A stretch of DNA of 5,512 bases from Adhaeribacter sp. (GCA_028288395.1 JAQBNV010000513.1:1-5512); one strand, 5' to 3'. Counted from the first letter of the stretch, positions 1 through 5,512 are shown. Numbers and translations: made by a program. The notes: generated from the letters alone by a model not told the origin.

Positions 1-2
1 CT

Positions 3-1130
3 TTAGCCGCCTTTCCGGAGGTAGAAATTTTGGTACAGCCCAGCCCGGTGCGCAGCTACGCCGATGCGGAATACGAAGAACTGGGCATACCGGTACAGGA
101 GGATTTAAGTGGTTGCGATGTGCTAATGGGGGTTAAAGAGGTGCCCGTAGACCAGCTAATCCCAGATAAAACTTACCTGTTTTTCTCGCACACCATTAAA
201 AAGCAACCGCATAACCAGAAACTGTTAAAAGCTATTCTGGCCAAAAATATTACCCTCATCGATTACGAATTATTAACCACGGATAAGGGAGAGCGAATGG
301 TGGCTTTTGGTTATTATGCCGGCATTGTGGGCGCCTATAACGGCATTAGAACCTACGGTAAAAAGTGGCAGCTTTTCGACTTAAAACCGGCCTGGCAATG
401 CGTGGATATGGACGACATGGAAGAAGAATATTTTAAGGTAAGAGCCTTACCGCCTATTAAAATTGCCGTAACCGGCGGCGGCCGGGTAGCTACCGGGGCC
501 ATGGAGGTGCTGGACCGCATGGGTATCCCAAAAGTAAGTGTGTTTGATTATTTGTATAAAGATTTTTCGGAGCCCGTATATGCACAACTGCGGTCGTCGG
601 ATTACAATGCCCGCCGCGACGGTAAAGTGTGGGATACGCCGGATTTTTATGCGCACCCCGAAGAATACGAATCTACTTTCGGAAAATTTAGCCAGGTTAC
701 CGATTTACTGATGGCTGCCGCTTACTGGAACCCGGCGGCTCCGCGCCTATTTACCCCGTCCGATATGCGCCAGTCCGATTTTAAAATAAATACCATTGCC
801 GATATTACCTGCGATATTGATGGGTCGGTGCCCAGCACCAAACGGGCATCTACGATTCTGGAACCCGTTTACGATTATAACCCCCAAACGGAGTTGCTGG
901 AAGCGGCCTTTAGCCGTCCGGGCAATATTACGGTTATGGCCGTTGATAATTTGCCTTGCGAGCTGCCGCGCAACGCATCCCGCGACTTTGGCCGGCAGTT
1001 AATAGATGAGGTGTTTCCGCATTTATTCCGCCATGATGCGCAGGGAATCATCAGCCGGGCCACAATTGCCAGCCAAGGCAAACTGATGCCCTGTTTCGCG
1101 TACCTGCAGGATTATGCGGCCGGCAAGTAA
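3..1130 (+). CDS. Saccharopine/alanine dehydrogenase-like NAD(P)-dependent oxidoreductase, 5'-truncated by window edge
   Basis: The frame is open to the left edge, with 375 residues visible. The TTG at 30 lies inside the conserved N-terminal domain and is not the start; a few tens of residues are missing. The protein belongs to the AlaDH/PNT superfamily. The N-terminal domain has GVKEVP (Lys codon 135-137) and SHTIKKQ (His codon 189-191), matching the substrate-binding/catalytic Lys and His of Lys1-type saccharopine dehydrogenases. A Rossmann-type nucleotide loop, TGGGRVATGA, begins at nt 471. A late DNLPCELPRNAS segment at nt 945 resembles the conserved LPREAS region of the Lys1 family. These enzymes carry out reversible NAD(P)-linked oxidative deamination in the cytoplasm. 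Saccharopine-to-lysine or alanine-to-pyruvate chemistry cannot be separated from sequence alone, although the motifs favour the Lys1-like branch. The gene is convergent with cbpM, with 93 nt between stops. Family call confident, substrate uncertain. Confidence 0.85.
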   Translation, partial: LAAFPEVEILVQPSPVRSYADAEYEELGIPVQEDLSGCDVLMGVKEVPVDQLIPDKTYLFFSHTIKKQPHNQKLLKAILAKNITLIDYELLTTDKGERMVAFGYYAGIVGAYNGIRTYGKKWQLFDLKPAWQCVDMDDMEEEYFKVRALPPIKIAVTGGGRVATGAMEVLDRMGIPKVSVFDYLYKDFSEPVYAQLRSSDYNARRDGKVWDTPDFYAHPEEYESTFGKFSQVTDLLMAAAYWNPAAPRLFTPSDMRQSDFKINTIADITCDIDGSVPSTKRASTILEPVYDYNPQTELLEAAFSRPGNITVMAVDNLPCELPRNASRDFGRQLIDEVFPHLFRHDAQGIISRATIASQGKLMPCFAYLQDYAAGK

Positions 1131-1223
1131 ATATTGAGGTTCCGGGAGAAGGAGAGAAGGTATATAGGAAAATAATTGCGGCTCAGTTATTTAAATCAGG
1201 AATTTAAGCTAAAACAAAACCGG

Positions 1224-1568
1224 TTACTCCGGGTCGGTGTCTTCGATAATAAAGCGGTTGGTGCCAGGCCGGGTAGTGAGGTCCTGGTTTTCCAGTTGCT
1301 GCAACCGGTTAAGTAGTTTTTCCTGTTGTCGCCGCAGTTTATTTAATTGCCGGCGCATGTGCAAAATTACCTCAATCCCTTCTTTGTTTACTTCTAAATC
1401 CCGGAATAGACGCAGGGTGCGCTCCAGGCGGGTTATAGATTTGTCCGGCAAAAACTCCTGGTTATTTTCTACGTGTAAAGGTACCAATCCAAAATCGGCA
1501 AACTCCCGGATTAACGTCACCTCAACGCCGTGGTGATTACAAAATTCCTCAATAGCGATATATCTCAT
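1224..1568 (-). CDS. cbpM: CbpM-like chaperone modulator (MerR-type)
   Basis: This is a 114-residue protein of about the usual CbpM length. The N-terminus (residues 1-40) has the short winged-helix-like CbpM pattern: IEEFCNHHGVEVTLIREF, then a GLV turn. A helical part follows with LERTLRLFRDLEVNKEGIEVIL (about 48-69), the segment typical of MerR-like modulators. A charged, Leu-rich helix, probably a coiled coil, covers about 66-95, and the tail is acidic (IIEDTDPE). In E. coli, CbpM binds the J domain of CbpA and blocks its co-chaperone and DNA-binding activities. The same role is inferred here because the gene lies directly downstream of a CbpA-type gene on the same strand. The gap to cbpA is 160 nt, whereas the E. 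coli pair is tightly packed, and it is filled by heptad repeats ending 5 nt from the ATG. No Shine-Dalgarno is visible. It is probably co-transcribed with cbpA, as no terminator is evident in the spacer. Confidence 0.85.
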   Translation of the reverse strand: MRYIAIEEFCNHHGVEVTLIREFADFGLVPLHVENNQEFLPDKSITRLERTLRLFRDLEVNKEGIEVILHMRRQLNKLRRQQEKLLNRLQQLENQDLTTRPGTNRFIIEDTDPE

Positions 1569-1573
1569 AGCGG

Positions 1574-1629
1574 TTAGTTATTAGCGGTTAGCTATTAGTT
1601 GTTAGTGATTAGCAGTTAGTAATTAGCTT
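1574..1629. repeat. Heptanucleotide repeat block 1, TTAGnnn x8
   Basis: TTAG occurs at 1574, 1581, 1588, 1595, 1602, 1609, 1616 and 1623, eight times in perfect 7-nt register. The three intervening bases vary (mostly TTA, CGG, CTA, TTG, TGA, CAG, TAA, CTT). The block ends 5 nt from the cbpM start codon (1566-1568), so it forms the whole proximal leader of cbpM. It is non-coding: the register is not a multiple of 3 and no ORF uses it. Confidence 0.9.
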
Positions 1630-1655
1630 TAAGGAATCACCAATTAATAATTAAC
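1615..1655 (-). other. Imperfect hairpin at the centre of the heptad blocks
   Basis: Bases 1615-1627 and 1643-1655 can pair at 10 of 13 positions (one a G-U pair) on the minus-strand RNA, with a 15-nt loop. The stem is AT-rich and has no T tract in the right place, so it is not a convincing terminator. It may be only a consequence of the inverted heptads, or it could affect mRNA stability or translation between cbpA and cbpM. Confidence 0.4.
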
Positions 1656-1732
1656 AATCAGCAATTAACAATCAACCACCAGCATTCAACAAAAATCGAT
1701 TAACGAGCAACGATTAACGAACAACGAATTAC
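1642..1732. repeat. Heptanucleotide repeat block 2, AATTAAC-like x13
   Basis: Thirteen consecutive 7-mers with consensus RATTAAC or RAYCARC: AATTAAT, AATTAAC, AATCAGC, AATTAAC, AATCAAC, and on to GATTAAC, GAGCAAC, GATTAAC, GAACAAC, GAATTAC. Twelve of them end in C in unbroken 7-nt register from 1655 to 1732. On the opposite strand the unit reads GTTAATT, resembling the GTTAGTT of block 1, so the two blocks are inverted relative to each other around a 12-nt unrepeated centre (1630-1641). The last unit overlaps the cbpA stop codon (1729-1731). Confidence 0.88.
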
Positions 1733-2667
1733 ACTTCGCGCAATTGGGCCAGTTGCCGGAATAAATCTTTTTCTTTTTCGGTTAAATGTTCGGGTAGTTG
1801 CAGGTTTATTTTTACGTACAAATCGCCGAAAGTTTCGGGTTGATTATATACCGGGATGCCTTTGCCACGCAGGCGCAACATGGTGCCAGTGCGGGTTTCG
1901 GGCTTTATTTTTATTTTTAGCTGGCCGGTTATCGTATCAATTAAAGCATCGCCACCCAGGGCGGCCTTATAAACCGGTACATCCGTTTCTACATAAATAT
2001 CGTTGCCTTTGCGGGTAAAGCGCGGGTCGGGCGCAATCCGGAAAGTTAAATACAAATCGCCGGCCTCGCCGCCATTGGCTCCGGGGCCGCCGTTGCCTTT
2101 CAGCCGGATGGTCTGGCCGTCTTCTACGCCGGGTTTAATATTAATGCGCAGGTTTTTACCGTTTACCGTAATGGTTTTCCGGCCGCCGGTGTAGGCTTCC
2201 TGGAGAGGTAAACTAAGTTCAGCGGAAAAATCCTGGCCTTTAAACGAACGGCTGCGCCGAGAACCGCTTTGTTGTCTGCCACCGTCGCTGCCCATGCCAC
2301 CAAAAATATCCCGGAAAAAATCGGAAAAGTTGGTTCCTTCAAAATCGCCGCCCATGTTACTGTACGTAGAACCGCCGCCCGGTTGTCCCTGCTCGTACTG
2401 CGACCAGTTGAACCCACCCGGCCCGCCGCCTGCCTGTTCGTAGCGTTTCCAGTCGGCCCCGAGCGTGTCGTATTTCTTGCGTTTTTCGTCGTCGCTGAGT
2501 ACTTCGTGGGCCTCGTTAATGGCTTTAAATTTTTCTTCAGCCTCTTTATTACCGGGGTTTACATCCGGATGATATTTGCGCGCTAATTTTTTGTAATGCT
2601 TCTTTATTTCCTCTTTGGAGGCCTTCTTGTCAACTTCCAGTATATTGTAGTAGTCCTTGTAATCCAC
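1729..2667 (-). CDS. cbpA: CbpA-type DnaJ co-chaperone (class B/II J-protein)
   Basis: This 312-residue protein has an N-terminal J domain (about 5-68) with the HPD motif at 33-35, which stimulates the DnaK ATPase. A Gly/Phe-rich linker (about 79-135) contains the [12 protein letters not shown] motif. Two C-terminal beta-sandwich substrate-binding domains follow (about 146-215 and 219-292). There are no CxxCxGxG zinc repeats and no cysteine at all, which makes it class B (CbpA/DnaJ-like) rather than canonical DnaJ. CbpA proteins bind clients and, in E. coli, curved DNA. The start is GTG at 2665-2667. An in-frame TAA lies 15 nt upstream with no ATG between, and GTG puts the J domain at the usual distance from the N-terminus. 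cbpM follows downstream. An inverted repeat lies about 90 nt upstream of the start. No CIRCE element or exact TAnnTTTG promoter was found upstream, so its regulation is unclear. Confidence 0.93.
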   Translation of the reverse strand: MDYKDYYNILEVDKKASKEEIKKHYKKLARKYHPDVNPGNKEAEEKFKAINEAHEVLSDDEKRKKYDTLGADWKRYEQAGGGPGGFNWSQYEQGQPGGGSTYSNMGGDFEGTNFSDFFRDIFGGMGSDGGRQQSGSRRSRSFKGQDFSAELSLPLQEAYTGGRKTITVNGKNLRINIKPGVEDGQTIRLKGNGGPGANGGEAGDLYLTFRIAPDPRFTRKGNDIYVETDVPVYKAALGGDALIDTITGQLKIKIKPETRTGTMLRLRGKGIPVYNQPETFGDLYVKINLQLPEHLTEKEKDLFRQLAQLREV

Positions 2668-2755
2668 GGTAGTGTTAGATTAAGACAGGTTGCATTTAAA
2701 TCGGGTATTCATACGAAAACCGTCGCCATTTGATTAAATAATGATTTTAAATTAA

Positions 2756-2793
2756 AGCCGGATTAATAATTTAGAACAATGAAGAATCCGGCT
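2756..2793 (-). repeat. Perfect inverted repeat upstream of cbpA
   Basis: AGCCGGATT (2756-2764) and AATCCGGCT (2785-2793) form a perfect 9-bp stem with a 20-nt loop. On the minus strand the stem is followed by TTTAATTT, so it could be a second terminator behind the lipoprotein gene, a leader hairpin of cbpA, or a dimeric regulator site. It lies about 90 nt before the cbpA GTG start and does not match CIRCE. Confidence 0.5.
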
Positions 2794-2831
2794 GTAGATA
2801 AATAATTTAGGTAACCGCTTAAGGGAAATAA

Positions 2832-2864
2832 AAAAGCCTCTGCCCCGGAGGAGCAAAGGCTTTT
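2832..2864 (-). terminator. Intrinsic terminator of lipoprotein A gene
   Basis: AAAAGCCT (2832-2839) pairs with AGGCTTTT (2857-2864). An inner TGC/GCA stem and a small GC-rich tip sit above one mismatch. On the minus strand the stem runs into TTTTTTATTT. It lies 18 nt beyond the stop of the 2883-3110 gene. The T run on the + side (TTTTC) might also allow weak bidirectional function. Confidence 0.88.
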
Positions 2865-2882
2865 CTTAACCTTCATTTAAAA

Positions 2883-3110
2883 TTATTGCGCTTTCATCGT
2901 ATCAACTACACCATCCTTAACCGGTTGGTCTCTAACCGTAGCCGTATCGCCTTCGGTAGCCATACCTACTGAATCTAATTCTGATTCGGCGGCATCCACA
3001 GTACTTTCAGTGGCATCTTCTGCATTCTCAGCTGGTTTAGAATCGCAGGAGGCAAATGTAAAAGAAATGGCAGCGAAGGCCAGTACAGAAATTTTTGCTA
3101 GATTTTTCAT
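2883..3110 (-). CDS. Small acidic lipoprotein, paralogue A
   Basis: This 75-residue protein begins with a lipoprotein signal peptide: MKNLAK, a hydrophobic core, then TFASC, with the lipid-modified Cys at 22. The mature part is about 54 residues, acidic, rich in Ala, Glu, Asp, Ser and Thr, and probably unstructured (AENAEDATESTVDAAESELDSVG). No known domain is recognised. It should be exported by Sec, processed by signal peptidase II and anchored to a membrane; the function is unknown. The signal peptide is identical at 20 of 22 positions to that of the next upstream gene (3307-3516), including a shared 17-nt identical DNA run (3061-3077 and 3467-3483), so the two are tandem duplicates. A strong intrinsic terminator lies just downstream at 2832-2864. 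The short spacing and own terminator suggest a compact, possibly highly expressed single-gene unit. Confidence 0.8.
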   Translation of the reverse strand: MKNLAKISVLAFAAISFTFASCDSKPAENAEDATESTVDAAESELDSVGMATEGDTATVRDQPVKDGVVDTMKAQ

Positions 3111-3134
3111 AATTTCTTTATTTCTATTTTGAAT

Positions 3135-3169
3135 TTAATACCCGGGTTAAAGAAAAGTAACCCATTTGC
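3135..3169 (-). promoter_or_regulatory. Shared upstream element of lipoprotein A gene
   Basis: On the minus strand this reads GCAAATGGGTTAC, a 15-nt spacer, then GTATTAA. The same two blocks with the same spacing (22 nt from block start to block start) lie upstream of paralogue B. Preservation of two blocks with a diverged spacer suggests a promoter or regulator site kept after duplication. It does not match the TAnnTTTG consensus. Confidence 0.5.
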
Positions 3170-3249
3170 CTTAGATAATTTAATAATTTGTAGGCTGAAA
3201 ACCTCCTGGTAACCGCCAGAATATTGCCCGCTACGCCCACCTGAAAAGC

Positions 3250-3284
3250 AAACGCCCCGGCCGTTTTAAGCGACCAGGGCGTTT
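3250..3284 (-). terminator. Intrinsic terminator of lipoprotein B gene
   Basis: AAACGCCC (3250-3257) pairs perfectly with GGGCGTTT (3277-3284), with a further GG/CC and CG/CG inner stem. On the minus strand it is followed by TGCTTTTC. It lies 22 nt after the stop of the 3307-3516 gene and separates the two lipoprotein genes into independent transcription units. Confidence 0.85.
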
Positions 3285-3306
3285 TAATATAATTGGTTAC
3301 TAATAA

Positions 3307-3516
3307 TTACTGAGCAACAGTAGAGTCAGTAGTAGTGGTAGTAGTAGTAGTTGAATCAGTTGTAGCTGCGTCTTCAGTAGCTTCAGCACCTTCAACAGTG
3401 GTTTCAGTAGTTTCAGTTTCAGTAGTTTCAGCAGTTTTAGTTTCGCCACCGCAAGAAGCAAAAGTGAAAGAAATGGCAGCGAAAGCTAATACAGTGATTT
3501 TTGATAAATTTTTCAT
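3307..3516 (-). CDS. Small Thr-rich acidic lipoprotein, paralogue B
   Basis: This 69-residue protein has a type II signal peptide ending TFASC, with Cys at 22, nearly identical to that of the neighbouring paralogue. The mature part is extreme low complexity: about 21 of 48 residues are Thr, alternating with Glu and Ala and ending in a run of eight Thr before DSTVAQ. It has one Lys and no aromatic residues, so it is strongly acidic and almost certainly disordered. The Thr run is encoded mainly by ACT repeats (minus strand, 3328-3351), a trinucleotide tract that could change length without a frameshift. No domain is recognised and the function is unknown; a surface or periplasmic spacer-type lipoprotein is possible. 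It has its own terminator at 3250-3284 and shares a spaced upstream motif with its paralogue. The conserved signal peptide argues against this being a spurious low-complexity ORF. Confidence 0.77.
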   Translation of the reverse strand: MKNLSKITVLAFAAISFTFASCGGETKTAETTETETTETTVEGAEATEDAATTDSTTTTTTTTDSTVAQ

Positions 3517-3550
3517 TGTTGTTTTAATTAGTTTTTAGTTTCTGATGTTC

Positions 3551-3586
3551 TTAATACTTCAGCCCACAGAAGGTAACCCGATTTGC
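3551..3586 (-). promoter_or_regulatory. Shared upstream element of lipoprotein B gene
   Basis: On the minus strand this reads GCAAATCGGGTTAC, a 15-nt spacer, then GTATTAA. It differs from the paralogue A copy by one inserted base in the first block. It begins about 35 nt upstream of the start codon, a plausible promoter distance. The rest of the divergent spacer (3587-3721) is AT-rich and shows nothing else I can support. Confidence 0.5.
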
Positions 3587-3722
3587 AGAAGAATTTTATT
3601 AAATATTTTGCTGAAGCCAGTTGATTAGTTAATATTCAGATGTTTATGGTGGAATATTTTTATTCTTTTTTACTTTAGCTAGCTCCTGTTTAAATATTAA
3701 ATAAAGGATGCCGGTAAAGAAT

Positions 3723-3753
3723 TTGCCGTAGTACCGGAGCGGTTGTATTTTTG
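3723..3753 (+). promoter_or_regulatory. Bacteroidota-type promoter of the M20D gene
   Basis: TTG at 3723-3725 (within TTTG), a 20-nt spacer, and TATTTTTG at 3746-3753 match the Bacteroidota primary-sigma consensus TTG-N17-23-TAnnTTTG exactly. Transcription would start around 3758-3760, giving a leader of about 40 nt before the ATG at 3798. No Shine-Dalgarno is visible, which is usual in this phylum. Confidence 0.78.
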
Positions 3754-3797
3754 GCAAAAAGCCGAAATAATTTCCAGAATAATTTATATCGAAATTT

Positions 3798-5138
3798 ATG
3801 CTTTTACGCCAATTTTGTTTCCTGCTTCTTCTTGGTTACGGGTGCGGCCGGCAAGTTGTAGCCCAATCTTTAGGGCCCGATAAAGCCATTGTGCAATATA
3901 TTCAAACCGCTTACCCGGATTTGCGGAATTTATACCAGCACCTCCATACCAATCCCGAATTGTCGTTTCAGGAGAAAAACACGTCGGCCCGGATAGCCAC
4001 CGAATTAAAAAACCTGGGCTTTGCCGTTACGCAAAATGTTGGCGGTTATGGGGTAGTAGGCGTTTTGAAAAACGGCAGCGGCCCCACCGTTTTAATCCGG
4101 ACCGATTTAGATGCTCTGCCTATTTTGGAAGAGACTGGTTTGCCATACGCGAGTAAGGCTTTGGGTAAAAATGATGAGGGCAAGGAGGTACCCGTGATGC
4201 AGGCTTGCGGCCACGATATTCACATGACAGTTTTTGCCGGCGTGGCTAAAACCCTGGTAAAATTTAAAAATAACTGGAAAGGCACCCTGGTTTTAATCGG
4301 GCAGCCCGCCGAGGAGCGGAGCGGCGGAGCGAAAGCGATGCTGCAGGAAGGTTTATTTACTAAATTCCCGAAGCCCGATTATTGCGTAGCGTTGCATTCA
4401 AATGCCAATATTCCGGCCGGCCAAGTAGGTTATACCGAAGGCAATATTATGGCCAACGTGGATGCCGTAGACATAACCGTGCGAGGGATTGGCGGCCATG
4501 GCGCCGTACCGGACAAAGCCAAAGACCCGGTAGTACTGGCGGCTCAACTGGTAGTGGCCCTGCAAACCATCGTCAGCCGCGAAACCTCGCCTTTTCAGCC
4601 GGCGGTAGTTACCGTTGGTTCTATTCATGGCGGTACTTCCTTTAATGTAATCCCCGACGAAGTAAAATTGCAGCTTACCCTGCGGTCTTATAGCGATGAA
4701 GTGCGGAACAACACCATCGCCAGCATTAAGCGCATGGCCGATGGCCTGGGCCGGGCGGCTGGCCTACCGGAAAACAGGTTGCCCCTGGTTACGGTGCGCG
4801 ACCAGTTTACGCCTTTTACCTACAACGATATTCCGCTAACGCGCCGCCTGACGGCCTCTTTCAAGCGGGCTTTAGGTCCGGGAAATGTGGTAGAAACGCC
4901 GCCCTCCATGGTAGGCGAAGACTTTTCTTTCTACGGCCGCACCGAAGCTAAAATTCCCATTTGCATGTTCTGGCTGGGTACCGTAGAACCGGCTAAAATA
5001 GCCGAGAGCAAAGCAAAAGGAACCGAACTGCCGGGCTTACACTCGGGTAAGTTTGCCCCCTTGCCAGAACCCACCATCAAAACCGGTGTGCTAGCCATGA
5101 CTGCGGCCGTGCTGGATTTATTTAATGGCATAAAATAA
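3798..5138 (+). CDS. Exported M20D-family metal-dependent amidohydrolase
   Basis: This 446-residue protein belongs to the M20D group (HipO, ILR1/IAA-amino acid hydrolase, N-acyl amino acid amidohydrolase). It hydrolyses the amide bond of N-acylated amino acids or related conjugates; the substrate is unknown. A Sec signal peptide with a Leu-rich core probably ends near VVAQ at 20-23. Visible motifs: HTNPELSFQE at 50-59, RTDLDALP at 101-108, the metal-site ACGHDIH at 136-142 (Cys137, His139), PAEE at 170-173 (a Glu pair for catalysis and metal binding), ALHS with His200, a dimerisation-domain GGHGAVPD at 232-239, GGTSFNVIP at 278-286, and LHSGKF with His415. All expected metal ligands are present, so it should be active. 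It is somewhat longer than cytosolic homologues because of the signal peptide. A consensus Bacteroidota promoter lies upstream. It is convergent with the FtsZ-type gene, 29 nt between stops. Confidence 0.92.
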   Translation: MLLRQFCFLLLLGYGCGRQVVAQSLGPDKAIVQYIQTAYPDLRNLYQHLHTNPELSFQEKNTSARIATELKNLGFAVTQNVGGYGVVGVLKNGSGPTVLIRTDLDALPILEETGLPYASKALGKNDEGKEVPVMQACGHDIHMTVFAGVAKTLVKFKNNWKGTLVLIGQPAEERSGGAKAMLQEGLFTKFPKPDYCVALHSNANIPAGQVGYTEGNIMANVDAVDITVRGIGGHGAVPDKAKDPVVLAAQLVVALQTIVSRETSPFQPAVVTVGSIHGGTSFNVIPDEVKLQLTLRSYSDEVRNNTIASIKRMADGLGRAAGLPENRLPLVTVRDQFTPFTYNDIPLTRRLTASFKRALGPGNVVETPPSMVGEDFSFYGRTEAKIPICMFWLGTVEPAKIAESKAKGTELPGLHSGKFAPLPEPTIKTGVLAMTAAVLDLFNGIK

Positions 5139-5167
5139 AACCGGATCTGTTTAACAGGGCTCTAAAT

Positions 5168-5512
5168 TTAATATTCATCAGTTGCAACCAGTACAAGTAT
5201 TTTTAAGCTGGTACCTAAGTTAGCAACTGTTAGGTGCCCAAAAAGGACTTCTGCTTTTTTATTGGCTTTTTCGCAGATAATTTCGGTGATAGACGTTAAC
5301 TCCGCCATTTCCAGGTCGGCTTCAGGGCCTGATTGGATAATTAATAAGATTTCTTTAGCCTCCGCAATAGCATTTAATAGCATGGAAGGAGGGGAAAGCG
5401 CTTGGCGAATGGCCTCGGCGGCCCGGTTTACCCCTTGTGCAGTTCCCATACCGGCTAATGTTACTTTTCCGGATAAAACTGATTGTATATCCTTAAAATC
5501 AATATTTATTTC
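5168..5512 (-). CDS. ftsZ: FtsZ-type protein, C-terminal part, apparently tail-less (5' end outside window)
   Basis: The frame is open to the right edge; 114 residues are visible. The first residues read EINIDFKDIQSVL, matching the FtsZ T7 synergy loop (NxDFxD), whose aspartates complete the GTPase site of the next subunit. Then follow GMGTAQGVNRAAEAIRQAL, the FtsZ C-terminal-domain helix pattern, and LLIIQSGPEADLEMAELTSITEII and VLFGHL...KILVLVAT, matching the NITGGPDLTL and VTVIAT strands. FtsZ forms the GTP-dependent cytokinetic ring. Oddities: the usual SPLL is SPPSMLL, the Asn of NITGG is lost, and the protein stops at ATDEY right after the fold. FtsZ normally continues with a linker and a conserved peptide that binds FtsA/ZipA. 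The stop is 29 nt from the convergent gene, leaving no room for a tail. It may be a divergent second FtsZ; the symbol reflects family, not proof that it is the main division gene. Confidence 0.78.
   Translation of the reverse strand, partial: EINIDFKDIQSVLSGKVTLAGMGTAQGVNRAAEAIRQALSPPSMLLNAIAEAKEILLIIQSGPEADLEMAELTSITEIICEKANKKAEVLFGHLTVANLGTSLKILVLVATDEY

Noticed and set aside
1191..1207. TTAAAT-CAGGA-ATTTAA inverted repeat between the convergent dehydrogenase and cbpM genes, a possible bidirectional terminator
   Set aside because: The stem is only 6 bp and all A-T, with no flanking T tract on either strand; too weak to call.
3053..3060. Minus-strand TACATTTG matching the TAnnTTTG promoter element
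   Set aside because: It lies inside the lipoprotein A signal-peptide codons, has no sensible downstream gene, and is explained by the encoded FTFA residues.
3335..3538. Plus-strand Val-rich ORF opposite lipoprotein B
   Set aside because: It is the antisense shadow of the Thr/Glu-rich repeat codons; no homology-like features or promoter.
3640..3732. Very short ORFs (under 15 codons) in the divergent spacer upstream of the M20D gene
   Set aside because: No ribosome binding site, no conserved features, and they lie upstream of or overlap the promoter.
4382..4645. Overlapping ORFs inside the M20D gene on both strands
   Set aside because: The M20D frame carries all catalytic motifs across this stretch; the others have skewed composition and no recognisable features.
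5146..5156. CTGTTTAACAG palindrome between the convergent M20D and FtsZ-type genes, a possible shared terminator
   Set aside because: The stem is 4-5 bp with a tiny loop, and the flanking bases do not extend it; the T-rich stretch on the minus strand is separated from the stem.

Overview
The window looks like chromosomal DNA from a Bacteroidota bacterium, probably of the Hymenobacteraceae/Cytophagales type. This is inferred from four things: a promoter of the Bacteroidota form (TTG, about 20 nt, TAnnTTTG), the lack of Shine-Dalgarno sequences before most genes, the AT-rich spacers between moderately GC coding regions, and the protein types. I could not run a taxonomic search. No phage, transposon, CRISPR, rRNA or tRNA signal was seen.

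Layout, left to right. (1) A + strand AlaDH/PNT-type dehydrogenase of the saccharopine dehydrogenase (Lys1-like) kind, cut by the left edge. (2) Convergent to it, a minus-strand chaperone module: a DnaJ-like co-chaperone of the CbpA type, followed downstream by its small MerR-like modulator CbpM. The spacer between them is almost entirely filled by degenerate heptanucleotide repeats in two oppositely oriented blocks. (3) Two minus-strand small lipoproteins that are clear tandem paralogues. Their signal peptides are nearly identical, their acidic low-complexity mature parts have diverged, they share an upstream element, and each has its own strong intrinsic terminator. (4) Divergent from these, a + strand exported M20D amidohydrolase with a textbook Bacteroidota promoter. 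(5) Convergent to that, the C-terminal end of an FtsZ-type protein that stops right after the GTPase-fold C-terminal domain, with no linker or terminal anchoring peptide.

The genes are mostly separate transcription units. Only cbpA and cbpM are functionally coupled: a J-domain protein that recruits DnaK and a modulator that inhibits it. The two observations most worth following up are the heptad-repeat spacer between cbpA and cbpM and the apparently tail-less FtsZ at the right edge.
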